This document shows, one piece after another, positions 1 to 7,976 of a stretch of DNA of 36,272 bases. The first letter of the stretch is position 1; every line of letters starts with the position of its first letter. Where the stretch lies: the NCBI GenBank assembly GCA_009782505.1, contig WRIW01000017.1, positions 1 through 36,272 on the forward strand, in the 5' to 3' direction. This DNA comes from Clostridiales bacterium (lineage in GTDB: Bacteria > Bacillota > Peptococcia > DRI-13 > UBA5745). The notes beneath the pieces are model-generated. The model was not told where the DNA came from. It ran no database searches and saw only the letters and a program-made list of their open reading frames with translations. The translations under genes and the position numbers were made by a program.

Positions 1-747
1 GCATTGCTCGGCGCCAAGCATACCGACCTGAATAGGGCCCGGCTTTCCATCGGCACTCTGGGCGGCGGGAATCATTTCATCGAGCTGGATCAGGATGACG
101 AGGACCTGCTGTATCTCGTCGTCCACTCCGGCAGCCGAAATATCGGGAAGCAGGTCTGCGATTATTATCAGAATATCGCAGCGGAAACCTTAAATCGCAA
201 CGGGAAAGGCGCTGACCGCGTACTGGCTTATCTGGAAGGGCAGCCTTATGATGATTATCTGCATGACATGGCGATCATCCAGCAGTACGCCGATTTGAAC
301 CGCAAAGCTATGGTAAACGTGCTGGAAAAGCGGATGAAGTTCAAAATCAGCGAGCAGTTTACTACGATCCACAATTACATCGACCTTGACTCGATGATCC
401 TCCGGAAAGGAGCGATCTCGGCGCGGAAAGGCGAAAGGATACTGATCCCCATCAACATGCGGGACGGGAGCCTTGTCTGCGTCGGCAAAGGCAATGAGGA
501 CTGGAACTGCTCGGCCCCCCACGGCGCCGGCCGCCTCATGTCGCGCGGCGAAGCGAAAAAAAGCATTACGCTGTCCCAATACGAGAAAGCAATGGAAGGT
601 ATCTATTCCACCACCGTGAACCGCAGCACCCTTGACGAGGCGCCCTTCGCATACAAACCGATGGATGATATCGTCGCCAATATCGGCGATACGGCGGAAA
701 TCATCAAAACAATCAAGCCGTTGTACAACTTCAAAGCGGCAGAGTAA
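1..747 (+). CDS. rtcB: RNA-splicing ligase RtcB family protein, 3' part only
   Basis: RtcB joins RNA 2',3'-cyclic phosphate or 3'-phosphate ends to 5'-OH ends, using GTP and Mn2+, through a histidine-GMP intermediate. The reading frame is open from the left window edge, so the N-terminus lies outside and the in-frame TTG at 4 is not a real start. Family motifs are easy to see: GGGNHFIEL (codons 61-87), VVHSGSRNIG (about 118-147), HNYID, and GNEDWNCSAPHGAGR. The His codon at 520-522 in the HGAGR motif corresponds to the guanylylated nucleophile. The C-terminal YKPMDDIVANI...ETIKTIKPLYNFK-type ending is typical and the gene ends cleanly at TAA. No archease gene is visible nearby. The family assignment is secure; whether it repairs RNA in this organism is inferred. 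Confidence 0.93.
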   Translation, partial: ALLGAKHTDLNRARLSIGTLGGGNHFIELDQDDEDLLYLVVHSGSRNIGKQVCDYYQNIAAETLNRNGKGADRVLAYLEGQPYDDYLHDMAIIQQYADLNRKAMVNVLEKRMKFKISEQFTTIHNYIDLDSMILRKGAISARKGERILIPINMRDGSLVCVGKGNEDWNCSAPHGAGRLMSRGEAKKSITLSQYEKAMEGIYSTTVNRSTLDEAPFAYKPMDDIVANIGDTAEIIKTIKPLYNFKAAE

Positions 748-755
748 AAAATAAT

Positions 756-878
756 CGCTTGTCGCAGAAAAAAGTTGATAATCATCCAAAGTATTTGCTG
801 ACGTTGGACGAAATCAAGCCAACCGCTAATTATGACGGTATTCGCAAATTAAGCATGATAAGTTGGTTGATGGTATGA
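756..878 (+). pseudogene. 3' remnant of a DUF4143-type AAA ATPase gene
   Basis: The frame ending at TGA 876-878 encodes DNHPKYLLTLDEIKPTANYD followed by GIRKLSMISWLMV (from 777). This matches the last residues of the intact ATPase gene at 2033-3277, which has DNHPKLLLTLDDIMPNANYD and GIRKQSVISWLIGKA. Nucleotide identity is also high, for example the shared GATAATCATCCAAAG. No start codon, Walker motif or body of the gene lies upstream. Similarity fades near 756, shortly after the rtcB stop. It is therefore the tail of a deleted or recombined paralogue rather than a functional gene. The remnant and the intact copy flank the reductase gene. Confidence 0.85.
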
Positions 879-905
879 CAATGAAATGCATATTGTACAA
901 CCAGT

Positions 906-1817
906 TCATTTCGTATACTTATCCAGCACCGCCTGATGGTAGGGCGTGGGTACGCCTGTCTCCTTGCCCATGCGGACCAGACTGCCGACGAGATGGAAGA
1001 GTTCGGTCCGCTCAGGGGCTTTCCCGCCGCTCAGGTCGCGGTATAGAGACGTGATCGTCTCGGGTTGCATAGTGGCAAAAGCTTTCACCTGATTGTCCAC
1101 CGTATCCTCCGGCAAGCGGATACCTTTCGCCGCCGCGACGGATACGAGCTCGCTTACCACCCCGCGGACGACGTCCTCGTATCCCTGCTTCTCGCGCACA
1201 AGCCCGGCGGGCGCGTCATACCAGCAGAAGACCGTGCTGTTCCCGCACATGCCGACGTACTTTTTCCAGTTTTCCAGCAAAATATCATCCGCTACGGTCG
1301 CGGGGATCCCCGCCTCATTCAACAACTCCGCCGCCTCAGTGAGAATCTGAGGCTTGCTACCGTCCCGCATGCCAAACCAAACTGACCCTCCCGATTGATG
1401 ATACACATGTCCGGGTCCCTTCAGATGGCAGTAGATGCGGATCAGCCCGTCGGCCAGGACGCAGGGAGGCAGATGGGGCGCCATCTTGTCCGAGTTGTAG
1501 ACGCCGTTGAGAAGCGGGATGACGGCTGTCTCCGGCCCGATCATAGGCGCCGCTTCACGGCAGACCTCATCCAGATTATGGCCTTTGCTCGTGATAAATA
1601 TTACGTCCGTAACGCCGATTTCCGCCGCGTCGTTCGTAATCAACTTCGGCCGCGCGATATAATTCCCAAGGGAGGCGGATTCGATCTCCAGCCCGTTTTC
1701 CCTTATCGCCCGCAGGTTTTCCCCCCGGGCGTAAAAATAGACGTCATCATTCCGGCGGGCAAGCGCCCCGCCGACGACGCCGCCTACGCCGCCAATGCCA
1801 AATACCGTGATTTTCAT
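906..1817 (-). CDS. Ketopantoate reductase family (ApbA/PanE-like) oxidoreductase
   Basis: The 303-residue protein begins MKITVFGIGGVGG, a Rossmann NAD(P)-binding loop (GxGxxG-like, residues 7-13). It continues with the family's N-terminal layout: YARGENLRAIRENGLEIES, then DVIFITSKGHNLDEV and PLLNGVYNSDKMAPHL. The C-terminal half contains NWKKYVGMCGNSTVFCWYDAP, where the first Lys is a good candidate for the conserved catalytic lysine. Members reduce 2-dehydropantoate to pantoate with NADPH in CoA synthesis, but many homologues act on other 2-oxo acids. No other pantothenate gene is nearby, so panE itself is not claimed. A GGGTGGGG ribosome binding site precedes the ATG. No clear promoter was found upstream. 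Confidence 0.85.
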   Translation of the reverse strand: MKITVFGIGGVGGVVGGALARRNDDVYFYARGENLRAIRENGLEIESASLGNYIARPKLITNDAAEIGVTDVIFITSKGHNLDEVCREAAPMIGPETAVIPLLNGVYNSDKMAPHLPPCVLADGLIRIYCHLKGPGHVYHQSGGSVWFGMRDGSKPQILTEAAELLNEAGIPATVADDILLENWKKYVGMCGNSTVFCWYDAPAGLVREKQGYEDVVRGVVSELVSVAAAKGIRLPEDTVDNQVKAFATMQPETITSLYRDLSGGKAPERTELFHLVGSLVRMGKETGVPTPYHQAVLDKYTK

Positions 1818-1981
1818 ATTACCCCACCCTTTCCCGTTTCATGCCTGAAAACAAATTTATCGTTGCTCGATCATTTTACCATATTCTACAGACCGAAACG
1901 GCGACTCTTACGTTGTTGAAATGCTCGATTCCGGAAAAAACATTTACCATTTGCATACTTTTTTCTCTATTCAGAAATAAG

Positions 1982-2010
1982 TTGATACTTCTATCGTTTT
2001 TTGATACAAT
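1982..2010 (+). promoter_or_regulatory. Sigma-A-type promoter of the DUF4143 ATPase gene
   Basis: TTGATA (1982-1987) and TACAAT (2005-2010) are separated by exactly 17 bp. The predicted transcription start would be near 2017, so the leader is only about 16 nt and carries the ribosome binding site almost at its 5' end. Confidence 0.7.
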
Positions 2011-2032
2011 GTGAGCAGCGAGGTGGTTCGTT

Positions 2033-3277
2033 TTGATCAAGCGAAAGGAATATCTTGATTGGCTCATTCGTTGGCGTCAACGTCAACTTGTCAAAGTGAT
2101 AACCGGCGTAAGGCGATGCGGAAAATCCACATTGTTTTCTTTGTACATAGAGTACCTTAAAGAAACCGGCGTGACCGGGGATCAAATCATATCCATCAAC
2201 CTCGAAGACGTGGACAATGAGCGTCTGCTTGACTATCGCTCTTTACATACTTATGTGAATGACAGGTTATGCCGGGATAAGTTCACTTATGTTTTTATCG
2301 ACGAAGTTCAGCAATGCCCGCAGTTCGAAAAAGCAATCGATAGTTTATTCATAAAGGAAAATGTCGATGTGTATATCACCGGCTCAAACGCTTATATGCT
2401 TTCGGGAGATCTGGCCACATTATTATCGGGAAGATATGTGGAGATAAGCATGCTTCCGCTATCCTTCGCGGAATACCTTCTTTTTCTCGATCCAGAGATG
2501 CAACAAGGTCAATCTGATTCCGATACAAGCTTTGGGGCAAGGGATCTCAAAGAGCATTTTAGCGACTATATGCGCCTCGGCTCGTTCCCGTATGTGGCGA
2601 CGCTTCAGGACGACAAAACCATGATCAACGATTATTTAGACGGTATATACAACACCATACTGATCAAGGACGTGGCGAAACGCGAAGGGATTACAGACGT
2701 CTCCTTGCTTGAGAACATTGTTAAGTTCTTAGGCGGCTGCATTGGCAGTCCAATCTCGGCCAAGAAAATCAGCGATACGATCAATTCCAGCGGGCGAAGA
2801 ATATCGGTCAATACGGTAGATCGGTACTTACGGGCCCTGACCGATAGCTTTTTGTTCTACAAAGTCGACCGTTTTGACATTAAGGGCAGACAAACCTTAA
2901 AGACTCTCGGCAAATACTACATAGTGGATACCGGGCTAAGAGAGCTGCTTGTGCGCTCAAGCAGCGCGGACATTGGGCATGTCCTGGAAAACATCGTCTA
3001 TCTGGAATTGTTGCGGCGCGGCTATAAAGTAAACGTCGGTAAACTCGCGGAAAAAGAAGTCGATTTTATCGCGCGGAGAGCAGATGAGGTTTGTTATTTT
3101 CAAGTGTCCGCGTCAACTCTTGATGAAAGTACACTAAGGCGCGAGCTTGAGCCTTTACAGAGAATACCGGATAATCATCCAAAGCTTTTGTTGACTCTGG
3201 ACGATATCATGCCAAACGCCAATTATGACGGGATTCGCAAACAAAGCGTGATAAGCTGGTTGATTGGGAAAGCGTAA
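2033..3277 (+). CDS. AAA-family ATPase with C-terminal DUF4143 domain
   Basis: The 414-residue protein has an N-terminal P-loop ATPase domain (AAA_14 type). It shows Walker A GVRRCGKST at residues 25-33, Walker B FTYVFIDEVQQ near 85-95, and the sensor-like YITGSNAYMLSGDLATLLSGR. The family's LPLSFAEYL follows. The C-terminal half is DUF4143, with GKYYIVDTGLR, HVLENIVYLELLRRGYKVNVG and EKEVDFIA; the last resembles a degenerate nuclease-like core. The start is TTG at 2033. A GAGGTG site lies about 8 nt upstream, and the nearest upstream in-frame ATG (2009) is followed at once by a stop. The gene is AT-richer than its neighbours and a remnant of a paralogue lies at 756-878, both signs of mobility. 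Its cellular role is unknown; toxin-antitoxin or defence roles are sometimes suggested for this family but are not shown here. Confidence 0.9.
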   Translation: MIKRKEYLDWLIRWRQRQLVKVITGVRRCGKSTLFSLYIEYLKETGVTGDQIISINLEDVDNERLLDYRSLHTYVNDRLCRDKFTYVFIDEVQQCPQFEKAIDSLFIKENVDVYITGSNAYMLSGDLATLLSGRYVEISMLPLSFAEYLLFLDPEMQQGQSDSDTSFGARDLKEHFSDYMRLGSFPYVATLQDDKTMINDYLDGIYNTILIKDVAKREGITDVSLLENIVKFLGGCIGSPISAKKISDTINSSGRRISVNTVDRYLRALTDSFLFYKVDRFDIKGRQTLKTLGKYYIVDTGLRELLVRSSSADIGHVLENIVYLELLRRGYKVNVGKLAEKEVDFIARRADEVCYFQVSASTLDESTLRRELEPLQRIPDNHPKLLLTLDDIMPNANYDGIRKQSVISWLIGKA

Positions 3278-3310
3278 CGACATGAAATCCAAGTATGGAA
3301 GGCATTCGCG

Positions 3311-4846
3311 ATGAACACAAACGCCAAACGGTTCTACTTCATGTCCTTTGCGGCATTAGCCATATTATCGGCTTACCCGCTGATCAACGGCGCCCGCATG
3401 GCATATATAAGCGTCACAAGCGGCGCCCTTCAACCGGAGCAGTACGCGAAATACGTCGTGCCCTACGCGGCGATCTGCGTCTCGCTCCTGTACTTTGCCG
3501 CGCTGCAGCCGCTCTTCTTCCGGCTGAAGCGCTTCGCTTTTCCCGTAGGGATAGCGACAACCTACGGTGTATTCTTTGCCCTTGAGCGGTTCTTCGAAAC
3601 CATGCAGATCCATGTGGCGGGCATGACCCTGGTCGACGCGTCCACCCTGGCGCCCGACGCCGCCGGGTCGGTGGCAGCCACCGCGGATTTGTGGCAGGCT
3701 TCCCTCTGCATGATTACTCCCGTTATACAAACGCAATCGTTGACCTACGCCGCTCTTTACCGCACTTACTATGTCGCGGGCGACAACGCGTACAAAATCC
3801 ATTACTATCTGATTTCCCTTATCTTGATCACCATGGTATGCGGGCTGATCTATAGTATCGCAAAGCTGCTTCGGGGCAGCGACAGGGATATGGCCAGGCC
3901 GGTCTATCTGCGAGGCATTTCCACAGCGGCGCTGGTCGCTCTCTGTATATTCGCCAATACGACCGCTTTCTTCCGCCAGGCGGCCCCGGTGCAGACGCCC
4001 CTCGCCTCGTCCCTGACAGCTGTATTCTTCATCGCCCTGGGCGCGGCGGTTGGTATTTACGCCGGAAGCTTCTTGCTCGGAAAGGGCATACGTCTTGGTA
4101 TCGGAGTGCCGGTATCCCTTTCCCTTTGCACCACCGCCCTGATGTACGCCGGCGAAGCGGCTATGATGAAGGGGAATCTCTACCGTTTCGGCACAGGCTG
4201 GTTTTTCCGCGGGCTTCCGGGCGTAGCGCTGGCGGCTGTGGATATATTGATCGTCCTGCTGTCCGGCGGCCTTGCGTGGCTGATCCTCGGCATGGCGCGG
4301 AAGCGCGAGTTTAAGCCCGGTAAGGGGACGCTAATCGCGGCAGTCGCCATATGCGCCGCTGTGGCGGTCTCGGGGCCCATGATCGCCATGACCTCGCCAA
4401 GAGGCGCGGAATACGCCGCGGCCGGGATTTTCGGTTGCTACGTATTCGATGAAAACATTTACACAAATCCCCTGAGCTCGTTTATAGCGCGCGGCGAACT
4501 GCCATATACCTACTGCTTTGAAAAAGACGCCTTTTTCATCACCGACACAAGCAATGGAAGCATACGAAGCCACGGCGTTGAGTATTATAAAACGCCGGTG
4601 GATCTTGACCCCTTCTTCCTGTTGGCGGATGAATTATTCGATCCTTTTCATTCACTGCCCGATCTGGCGCGGTTCAGTGAGCGCTATCTGCTCGCGGTCA
4701 TGTCGGATGAAGGCGGGCCGATAGGCGGGCTATACCGGATGGACGACGAGTTATGGCTCTTGAGCCTTTCCGGCGGCAGGATTTGGAGCATATACCGCAT
4801 CATAAAAACCGACGCCGCGACTCCGGTTACGCGCCCCAGACCGTGA
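3311..4846 (+). CDS. Polytopic membrane protein of unknown function
   Basis: I do not recognise a family. The 511-residue product has about nine hydrophobic segments, roughly at residues 8-27, 48-70, 77-92, 165-187, 202-220, 230-250, 258-280, 300-328 and 340-362. A soluble C-terminal region of about 140 residues follows (from about 370), rich in aromatic residues and ending in a Pro/Arg tail. Loops between segments are short except for about 93-160. The ATG is preceded by GGAAGG at a suitable distance. The gene starts 33 nt after the ATPase stop and could be co-transcribed with it, but its GC-rich base use differs from the ATPase and resembles the chromosome. It ends 30 nt from the convergent hydrolase gene. 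A sensor or transporter role is possible; nothing in the sequence decides it. Confidence 0.75.
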   Translation: MNTNAKRFYFMSFAALAILSAYPLINGARMAYISVTSGALQPEQYAKYVVPYAAICVSLLYFAALQPLFFRLKRFAFPVGIATTYGVFFALERFFETMQIHVAGMTLVDASTLAPDAAGSVAATADLWQASLCMITPVIQTQSLTYAALYRTYYVAGDNAYKIHYYLISLILITMVCGLIYSIAKLLRGSDRDMARPVYLRGISTAALVALCIFANTTAFFRQAAPVQTPLASSLTAVFFIALGAAVGIYAGSFLLGKGIRLGIGVPVSLSLCTTALMYAGEAAMMKGNLYRFGTGWFFRGLPGVALAAVDILIVLLSGGLAWLILGMARKREFKPGKGTLIAAVAICAAVAVSGPMIAMTSPRGAEYAAAGIFGCYVFDENIYTNPLSSFIARGELPYTYCFEKDAFFITDTSNGSIRSHGVEYYKTPVDLDPFFLLADELFDPFHSLPDLARFSERYLLAVMSDEGGPIGGLYRMDDELWLLSLSGGRIWSIYRIIKTDAATPVTRPRP

Positions 4847-4876
4847 TAGGCAGGTCGCCGTGCTTCTCTTCCCGCG

Positions 4877-6157
4877 TCACGCGGCTTTATCTCCGGCGTC
4901 GTCCATCGTCACCGGCGTCCCGGCGTCGAAGCTATAGGTCGCGCCGTCCGTGACCAGGACGATGGTGCCGTCCAGAAACGTGCCGTATACCACCGCGCCC
5001 GCGTCGAAATAACGCTGCAGCGCGGTCGTGTGCGGATGCTTGTAGGTATTGCCAAGCCCCGCGCTTATGACCACGTAGTCCGGGTCCACGATGCTCATAA
5101 ACACCGCGCTGGATGAAGTCCGGGAAGCGTGGTGGGCGGCTTTCAGGATATCTACCTTCCGAAACCGGTTCATCAGGTCTTTCTCCGACTGCGCTTCCAT
5201 ATCGCCAGAGAGAAATATGCTTACGTCGCCGTAAGTGAGGATCGCCACGATACTGTTGTTGTTGGCGTCGGCGTAACGCTTGACCGGAGTGATGATCTCC
5301 AGGGAGACTTTATCGTCGATGACGATGACCGTATCTTCAGCGACCAGGAAGGAGCAATTCTCCTTTGTGCTTCCGGCTTTGAGAAAATTCTTGAAAGCGG
5401 CGGTATCCTTTGTCTCCCCGTTATGCAAAATCATATCGACGTCAAAGGCATAAATCACGTCGGTCAGGCCGCCGACATGGTCCGCGTCCGGATGGGTCGC
5501 TATGATCAACTCGATGGGCCCGTCTACGTATGGCCTGATATAGTCGACCACTGTCTTTCCGGCGGCGGCGACCCCCGCGTCGATGAGGATCTCATACTCG
5601 CCGTAGTTAATGAATATCGCGTCGCCCTGCCCCACGTCGATGAAGGATATCTCCATGGGGATGCACTCATCCGCCGCGTCGCTGATGTATACCGTCTGTG
5701 TCTCCGCGACCCATTCCACGTCATAGCCCAGCGTTTCCGTCACGTAGCGGACAGGGATGAGTATCCTGCCGTCCACATTGATAGGCTCCTGCTCCGCGAG
5801 ATATATCCGCTCGTTGTTGATAAAAATCCCGATATCGTTTGTATGGATACCCGCCCTCGCGTCTATCCTGGCTTCCGCCCCGGCGTTGGCTTTCGCCACT
5901 TGTATGCCCGGCTCGTTGATGTATACGGCCTGGTTCGCGCTGTCCCACTCCACATGGTAGCCGATCTGCTCAAAGATCGACCGCACCGGGACAAGTATGC
6001 GCCCGCCGCTGTTCGCCAGTGGCCGGTCGAAGTCTATCTCATTGTCATCGACGAATACAGACACGCCCCCGGCTTGCCCGGCGTCGGCTAAAACCGCGGT
6101 ACTGAACGAGAGCACGAATGCGGTCATCATGATCAGGATGAAAAGCCGCTTAGTCAT
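4877..6157 (-). CDS. Secreted metallo-beta-lactamase-fold hydrolase with copper-amine-oxidase-like N-terminal repeats
   Basis: The chosen start gives a clear signal peptide (MTKRLFILIMMTAFVLSFS, ending near VLADA). It is preceded by GGAGG 7 nt upstream; an upstream in-frame start at 6229 would bury the signal peptide. Two copper-amine-oxidase-N-like modules follow, each with the GGRILVPVR / DGRILIPVR and VEW...VYI signature (about residues 27-75 and 95-150). Such modules are common on Gram-positive surface proteins. The catalytic half is a ComEC/Rec2-like metallo-beta-lactamase domain with ATHPDADHVGG (the HxDxDH metal motif), LSGDME and KAAHHASRTSS. The substrate is unknown; extracellular nucleic acid or phosphodiester is plausible from relatives of ComEC. 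There are no ComEC membrane segments, so it is not the DNA-uptake channel. Confidence 0.88.
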   Translation of the reverse strand: MTKRLFILIMMTAFVLSFSTAVLADAGQAGGVSVFVDDNEIDFDRPLANSGGRILVPVRSIFEQIGYHVEWDSANQAVYINEPGIQVAKANAGAEARIDARAGIHTNDIGIFINNERIYLAEQEPINVDGRILIPVRYVTETLGYDVEWVAETQTVYISDAADECIPMEISFIDVGQGDAIFINYGEYEILIDAGVAAAGKTVVDYIRPYVDGPIELIIATHPDADHVGGLTDVIYAFDVDMILHNGETKDTAAFKNFLKAGSTKENCSFLVAEDTVIVIDDKVSLEIITPVKRYADANNNSIVAILTYGDVSIFLSGDMEAQSEKDLMNRFRKVDILKAAHHASRTSSSAVFMSIVDPDYVVISAGLGNTYKHPHTTALQRYFDAGAVVYGTFLDGTIVLVTDGATYSFDAGTPVTMDDAGDKAA

Positions 6158-6180
6158 AGAAAGCCTCCGATCTGCCTTTT

Positions 6181-6232
6181 TATGTGTATTTTTCAACGGA
6201 CAGGTTTTACCATAATGAGTATAATACACATA
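6181..6232. repeat. Perfect 10-bp inverted repeat, half-sites 42 bp apart
   Basis: TATGTGTATT at 6181-6190 is the exact reverse complement of AATACACATA at 6223-6232. The centres are 42 bp apart, about four helical turns. One half-site lies in the spacer of the minus-strand promoter and the other in the leader of its transcript. It could be a paired operator or a long-range RNA stem. Confidence 0.55.
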
Positions 6233-6246
6233 GGGACGGTACGCAA
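6218..6246 (-). promoter_or_regulatory. Promoter of the secreted hydrolase gene
   Basis: On the minus strand TTGCGT (6241-6246) and TATACT (6218-6223) are separated by 17 bp, about 60 bp upstream of the ATG at 6157. A perfect 10-bp inverted repeat (6181-6190 and 6223-6232) overlaps the spacer and the leader. Confidence 0.6.
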
Positions 6247-6253
6247 AGTCTTT

Positions 6254-6281
6254 TTGTGTTATCGCCTTTTTGTGTTATAAT
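6254..6281 (+). promoter_or_regulatory. Promoter of the antiporter/acyl-CoA synthetase operon
   Basis: A perfect TATAAT (6276-6281) follows a weak TTGTGT (6254-6259) at 16 bp. The region contains a direct repeat of TTTTTGTGTTA (6251-6261 and 6267-6277), 16 bp apart, whose second copy runs into the -10 element. A repressor or activator could bind this repeat. Confidence 0.5.
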
Positions 6282-6328
6282 GAAAGACGGTATTTTTACG
6301 GAAACAAATGATCAGGAGTTGATTTTTC

Positions 6329-7942
6329 ATGAAAGGTAATCAAAAAGCGGTCAAGGCTATCGCCCTCGCGGCGGTGCTGGTATTGTTTGTCGTCGTCGGC
6401 CTGATCGCCCGGGGCGACGGCTCCGGCGACAACTTCAGCGAGACCTTCTGGGCGCTCATCCCGCCCATCATCGCCATCGGGCTGGCCCTCATCACCAGAG
6501 AGGTCTATATCTCCCTCTTTGTGGGCATCATCACCGGGGCGCTGCTGTACGCGAACTTCAACGTGGAGGGCGCGATGCTCGCCATCTTTACCGAGGGCTT
6601 CATCGGCAGCCTGGCGGACGACTGGAACATCGGCATTCTCATGTTCCTGGTCATGCTTGGCATACTGGTTTCCCTGGTCAACAAAGCGGGAGGCTCCGCA
6701 GCGTACGGCGTATGGGCGGCGAAGAAAATCAAATCCAGGACCGGCGCCCTCCTTGCCACCAGCGCCCTGGGCGTGTTGATTTTTGTGGACGACTACTTCA
6801 ACTGCCTCACCGTGGGCAGCGTCATGCGCCCCCTGACCGACAAGCACAATATCTCCCGGGCAAAGCTCGCGTACCTCATCGACGCCACGGCCGCGCCTAT
6901 CTGCATCATCGCCCCAGTATCCTCCTGGGCGGCGGCGGTATCCGGCGTGGTGGACAATACGGACGGCTTCGCCTGGTTCGTCAGGGCTATCCCTTACAAC
7001 TTCTACGCCCTGCTCACCCTTGCCATGGTGCTCACCATCGCCTTGCTGCGGTTCGACTACGGCCCCATGAAGGTCCACGAGGACAACGCCGTCAATAAGG
7101 GCGACCTGTATACGACGCCGGAGCGCCCCTACCAAAACGCGGAAGCGGAAGTCCCTTCAAGCAAGGGCGGCATCATCGACCTGGTGCTGCCGGTCATCGT
7201 GCTGGTCGTATGCTGCGTCATCGGCATGGGTTATACCGGCGGCCTCTTTGAAGGCGCGTCCTTCGTGGAAGCCTTCGCCGACTGCGACCCCTCCATCGGC
7301 CTCGTGCTGGGCGCTTTCGTGGCCCTGGCTTTCACCTTCTTCTTCTACATCTTCCGGCGGATACTGACGCTGACGGAATTCAACGAAGCGATCTCCAAGG
7401 GCTTCTCCGCTATGGTGCCCGCCATCCTGATCCTCGTATTCGCCTGGACACTGAGCGGCATGACCGGCCTTCTGGGCGGGGCGGAGTACGTAAGCGGCTT
7501 GCTGGAGAACAGCGCTTCCAGCCTGTACAACTTCATGCCCGTCATCGTCTTCCTCATCGCCTGCGGCCTGAGCTTCGCCACCGGCACCTCCTGGGGCACT
7601 TTCGGCATCCTGCTGCCCATCGCGGTAAGCGTGATGGACCCCGCCTCCGAGCTGATGGTCATCACCATATCCGCCTGCCTGGCGGGGGCCGTATACGGCG
7701 ACCACTGCTCGCCCATATCGGATACGACGATCATGTCCTCCACCGGCGCTCAGTGCGAGCACATCAACCACGTATCCACGCAGCTGCCTTACGCCAGCCT
7801 TGTCGCCGCGGTGACCGCCGTGATGTACATCCTGGCTGGCTTCGTGCAGAACGCCTTCATCGTGCTGCCTCTGGCACTGCTGGTCATGGTGGGCGTCTTA
7901 ATCGCCATGAAGTCCATGAGCAAAGGGAAGCAGGCCGCGTAA
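6329..7942 (+). CDS. Na+/H+ antiporter NhaC family protein
   Basis: The 537-residue polytopic membrane protein belongs to the NhaC family, which exchanges protons for sodium or for organic acids and cations. The diagnostic motif YGDHCSPISDTTIMSS is present near residues 455-470, followed by the conserved H-rich INHVSTQLPYA. The first half contains FVDDYFNCLTVGSVMRPLTD, another conserved pore motif, and the APVSSW segment. About twelve hydrophobic segments are visible. The start has AGGAG about 10 nt upstream. The acyl-CoA synthetase gene begins 34 nt after the stop with its own ribosome binding site, so both are probably on one transcript. This suggests the transporter may bring in or balance a carboxylic acid that the synthetase activates. 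The substrate cannot be read from the sequence. Confidence 0.92.
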   Translation: MKGNQKAVKAIALAAVLVLFVVVGLIARGDGSGDNFSETFWALIPPIIAIGLALITREVYISLFVGIITGALLYANFNVEGAMLAIFTEGFIGSLADDWNIGILMFLVMLGILVSLVNKAGGSAAYGVWAAKKIKSRTGALLATSALGVLIFVDDYFNCLTVGSVMRPLTDKHNISRAKLAYLIDATAAPICIIAPVSSWAAAVSGVVDNTDGFAWFVRAIPYNFYALLTLAMVLTIALLRFDYGPMKVHEDNAVNKGDLYTTPERPYQNAEAEVPSSKGGIIDLVLPVIVLVVCCVIGMGYTGGLFEGASFVEAFADCDPSIGLVLGAFVALAFTFFFYIFRRILTLTEFNEAISKGFSAMVPAILILVFAWTLSGMTGLLGGAEYVSGLLENSASSLYNFMPVIVFLIACGLSFATGTSWGTFGILLPIAVSVMDPASELMVITISACLAGAVYGDHCSPISDTTIMSSTGAQCEHINHVSTQLPYASLVAAVTAVMYILAGFVQNAFIVLPLALLVMVGVLIAMKSMSKGKQAA

Positions 7943-7976
7943 AGCAGAATCAAATATTATAACAGGAGTTGCCAAT

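Noticed and set aside
2009-2014. ATG at 2009 as start of the DUF4143 ATPase
   Set aside because: It is in frame but followed immediately by TGA, so the TTG at 2033 is used.
6158-6229. Upstream start of the secreted hydrolase at 6229
   Set aside because: It would place 24 polar residues before a clear signal peptide. The ATG at 6157 has a good GGAGG site.
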